This document shows positions 6,494-7,113 of a stretch of 7,113 nucleotides of DNA, piece after piece. A program made the position numbers and the translations under genes. This DNA is from Clostridiales bacterium (lineage in GTDB: Bacteria > Bacillota > Clostridia > Oscillospirales > JAAYOS01). Location: the NCBI GenBank assembly GCA_012521525.1, contig JAAYMG010000168.1, positions 1-7,113 on the forward strand, in the 5' to 3' direction. The notes beneath the pieces were generated by a model that made no database searches, was not told the origin of the DNA, and was given only the letters and a program-made list of their open reading frames with translations. The stretch's first letter is position 1. The number at the start of each line of letters is the position of its first letter.

Positions 6494-7113
6494 ATGAATG
6501 GAGACATGATCATTGCCGAAGGCGTAAAACGCGCTTTCCCTTCGGGAGGAGAAACATTCTGGGCTCTCGGCGGCATCACATTGACGATCCCCCGCAGTAA
6601 ACTGACAATACTCAAAGGACGTTCCGGTTCGGGAAAAACAACTCTTATGAATATTCTGGGCGCCCTTGACAAGCCCACGGAAGGTAAAGTCTATCTGGAC
6701 GGAAAAGAGATCACCGGCATTTCTGAGCAGGAACGGGACATGATACGCCGAAAAAAGATCGGCTTCGTATTCCAGTCGGTGGCCCTTGTTTCCATGATGA
6801 CGGCCTATGAAAACGTCGAATTTGCCCTCCGCATCGCAGGTTATCCCCCTGAAAAGCGAAAAAGCCGCGCAGAAGAATGCTTGCGGCTGGTCGGGCTTTC
6901 GGGCCGCATGAACCACATGCCCCAGGAGCTTTCAGGCGGTGAGCAGCAGCGTGTCGCGATCGCACGGGCACTTGCGCATTCACCGGACGTGATTTTTGCG
7001 GACGAACCTACCGCGGAGCTTGATACGAATACCGGCCTGCAGGTAGTGAAGATATTTCGTGAGCTTGTGGAAAAGGAAAAAGTGACAATCGTCATGACGA
7101 CTCACGACGTCGG
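6494..7113 (+). CDS. LolD/MacB-type ABC transporter ATPase, cut by the window edge
   Basis: This is the nucleotide-binding subunit that would hydrolyse ATP to drive the permease; 206 residues are visible of the 220-250 usual for the family. Every core motif is present: Walker A G-R-S-G-S-G-K-T-T (42-50), Q-loop Q94 within G-F-V-F-Q, signature L-S-G-G-E-Q-Q-R (146-153), Walker B V-I-F-A-D-E-P (166-172) with catalytic E171, a D-loop, and H204 of the H-loop. Only the C-terminal helices are missing. The K-I-G-F-V-F-Q and A-Y-E-N-V context places it with the LolD/MacB/FtsE group that serves FtsX-like permeases. Two places depart from the common form: T-A-E-L-D replaces T-G-N-L-D in the D-loop, and V-A-L-V-S-M-M follows the Q-loop glutamine where N-L-L-P-x-L-T is typical. 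The enzyme should be active. It lies 22 bp after the permease and is surely its partner. Confidence 0.93.
   Translation, partial: MNGDMIIAEGVKRAFPSGGETFWALGGITLTIPRSKLTILKGRSGSGKTTLMNILGALDKPTEGKVYLDGKEITGISEQERDMIRRKKIGFVFQSVALVSMMTAYENVEFALRIAGYPPEKRKSRAEECLRLVGLSGRMNHMPQELSGGEQQRVAIARALAHSPDVIFADEPTAELDTNTGLQVVKIFRELVEKEKVTIVMTTHDV

Larger units (their letters stand above)
305..7113 (+). other. Operon: three adaptors, FtsX/MacB-type permease, ATPase (runs off the edge)
   Basis: Five same-strand genes are spaced 11 bp, a 23 bp overlap, 11 bp and 22 bp, and each has its own Shine-Dalgarno site. No terminator-like hairpin with a T-run was seen between them. The gene set (membrane-fusion proteins, FtsX-domain permease, LolD-like ATPase) is that of MacAB/YknXYZ-type tripartite exporters. 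Whether more genes follow the ATPase cannot be seen. Confidence 0.85.

Noticed and set aside
6488..6916. Antisense open frames of 142 and 90 codons opposite the ATPase
   Set aside because: The + strand here encodes intact Walker A, Q-loop and signature motifs; the antisense frames are shadows of it.

Overview
The window holds most of one ABC-type export operon, all on the + strand. The likely source is a bacterium of the Firmicutes/Clostridia type. This rests on strong AAGGAGG-like ribosome sites, an extended -10 promoter candidate, base composition that looks near 45-50% G+C by eye (not counted), and membrane-fusion (adaptor) proteins made as lipoproteins with no outer-membrane channel gene nearby. 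The taxonomic call is an inference, and no rRNA or marker gene is present to test it.

Layout. Bases 1-56 are the last codons of an upstream gene, with a C-terminus that faintly resembles RadA. A hairpin followed by five T's (63-104) probably ends that transcript. Bases 105-304 carry two promoter candidates and the leader of the operon. Next come three consecutive, mutually divergent HlyD/MacA-type adaptor lipoproteins (305-1453, 1465-2553, 2531-3676). A 927-residue FtsX/MacB-type permease made of two fused halves follows (3688-6471). Last is a LolD/MacB-type ATPase (6494 onward), which the window edge cuts just after its H-loop histidine. Gaps are 11, -23, 11 and 22 bp, so the five genes should be co-transcribed and partly translationally coupled.

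How the genes fit together. The ATPase would drive the permease from the cytoplasm. The permease carries two large extracytoplasmic domains, one per half, so a single chain may do the work of a MacB dimer. The three lipoproteins would be anchored in the outer leaflet of the cytoplasmic membrane. Each has a split lipoyl domain, a long helical hairpin, a beta-barrel and a membrane-proximal domain, and they could assemble into a mixed ring on the permease. The substrate cannot be read from the sequence. Peptides, lipids or lipoproteins, and drugs are all exported by relatives.

The most unusual point is three different adaptors for one permease and one ATPase, where a single adaptor is the textbook arrangement. 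No mobile element, CRISPR array, tRNA or rRNA was seen.
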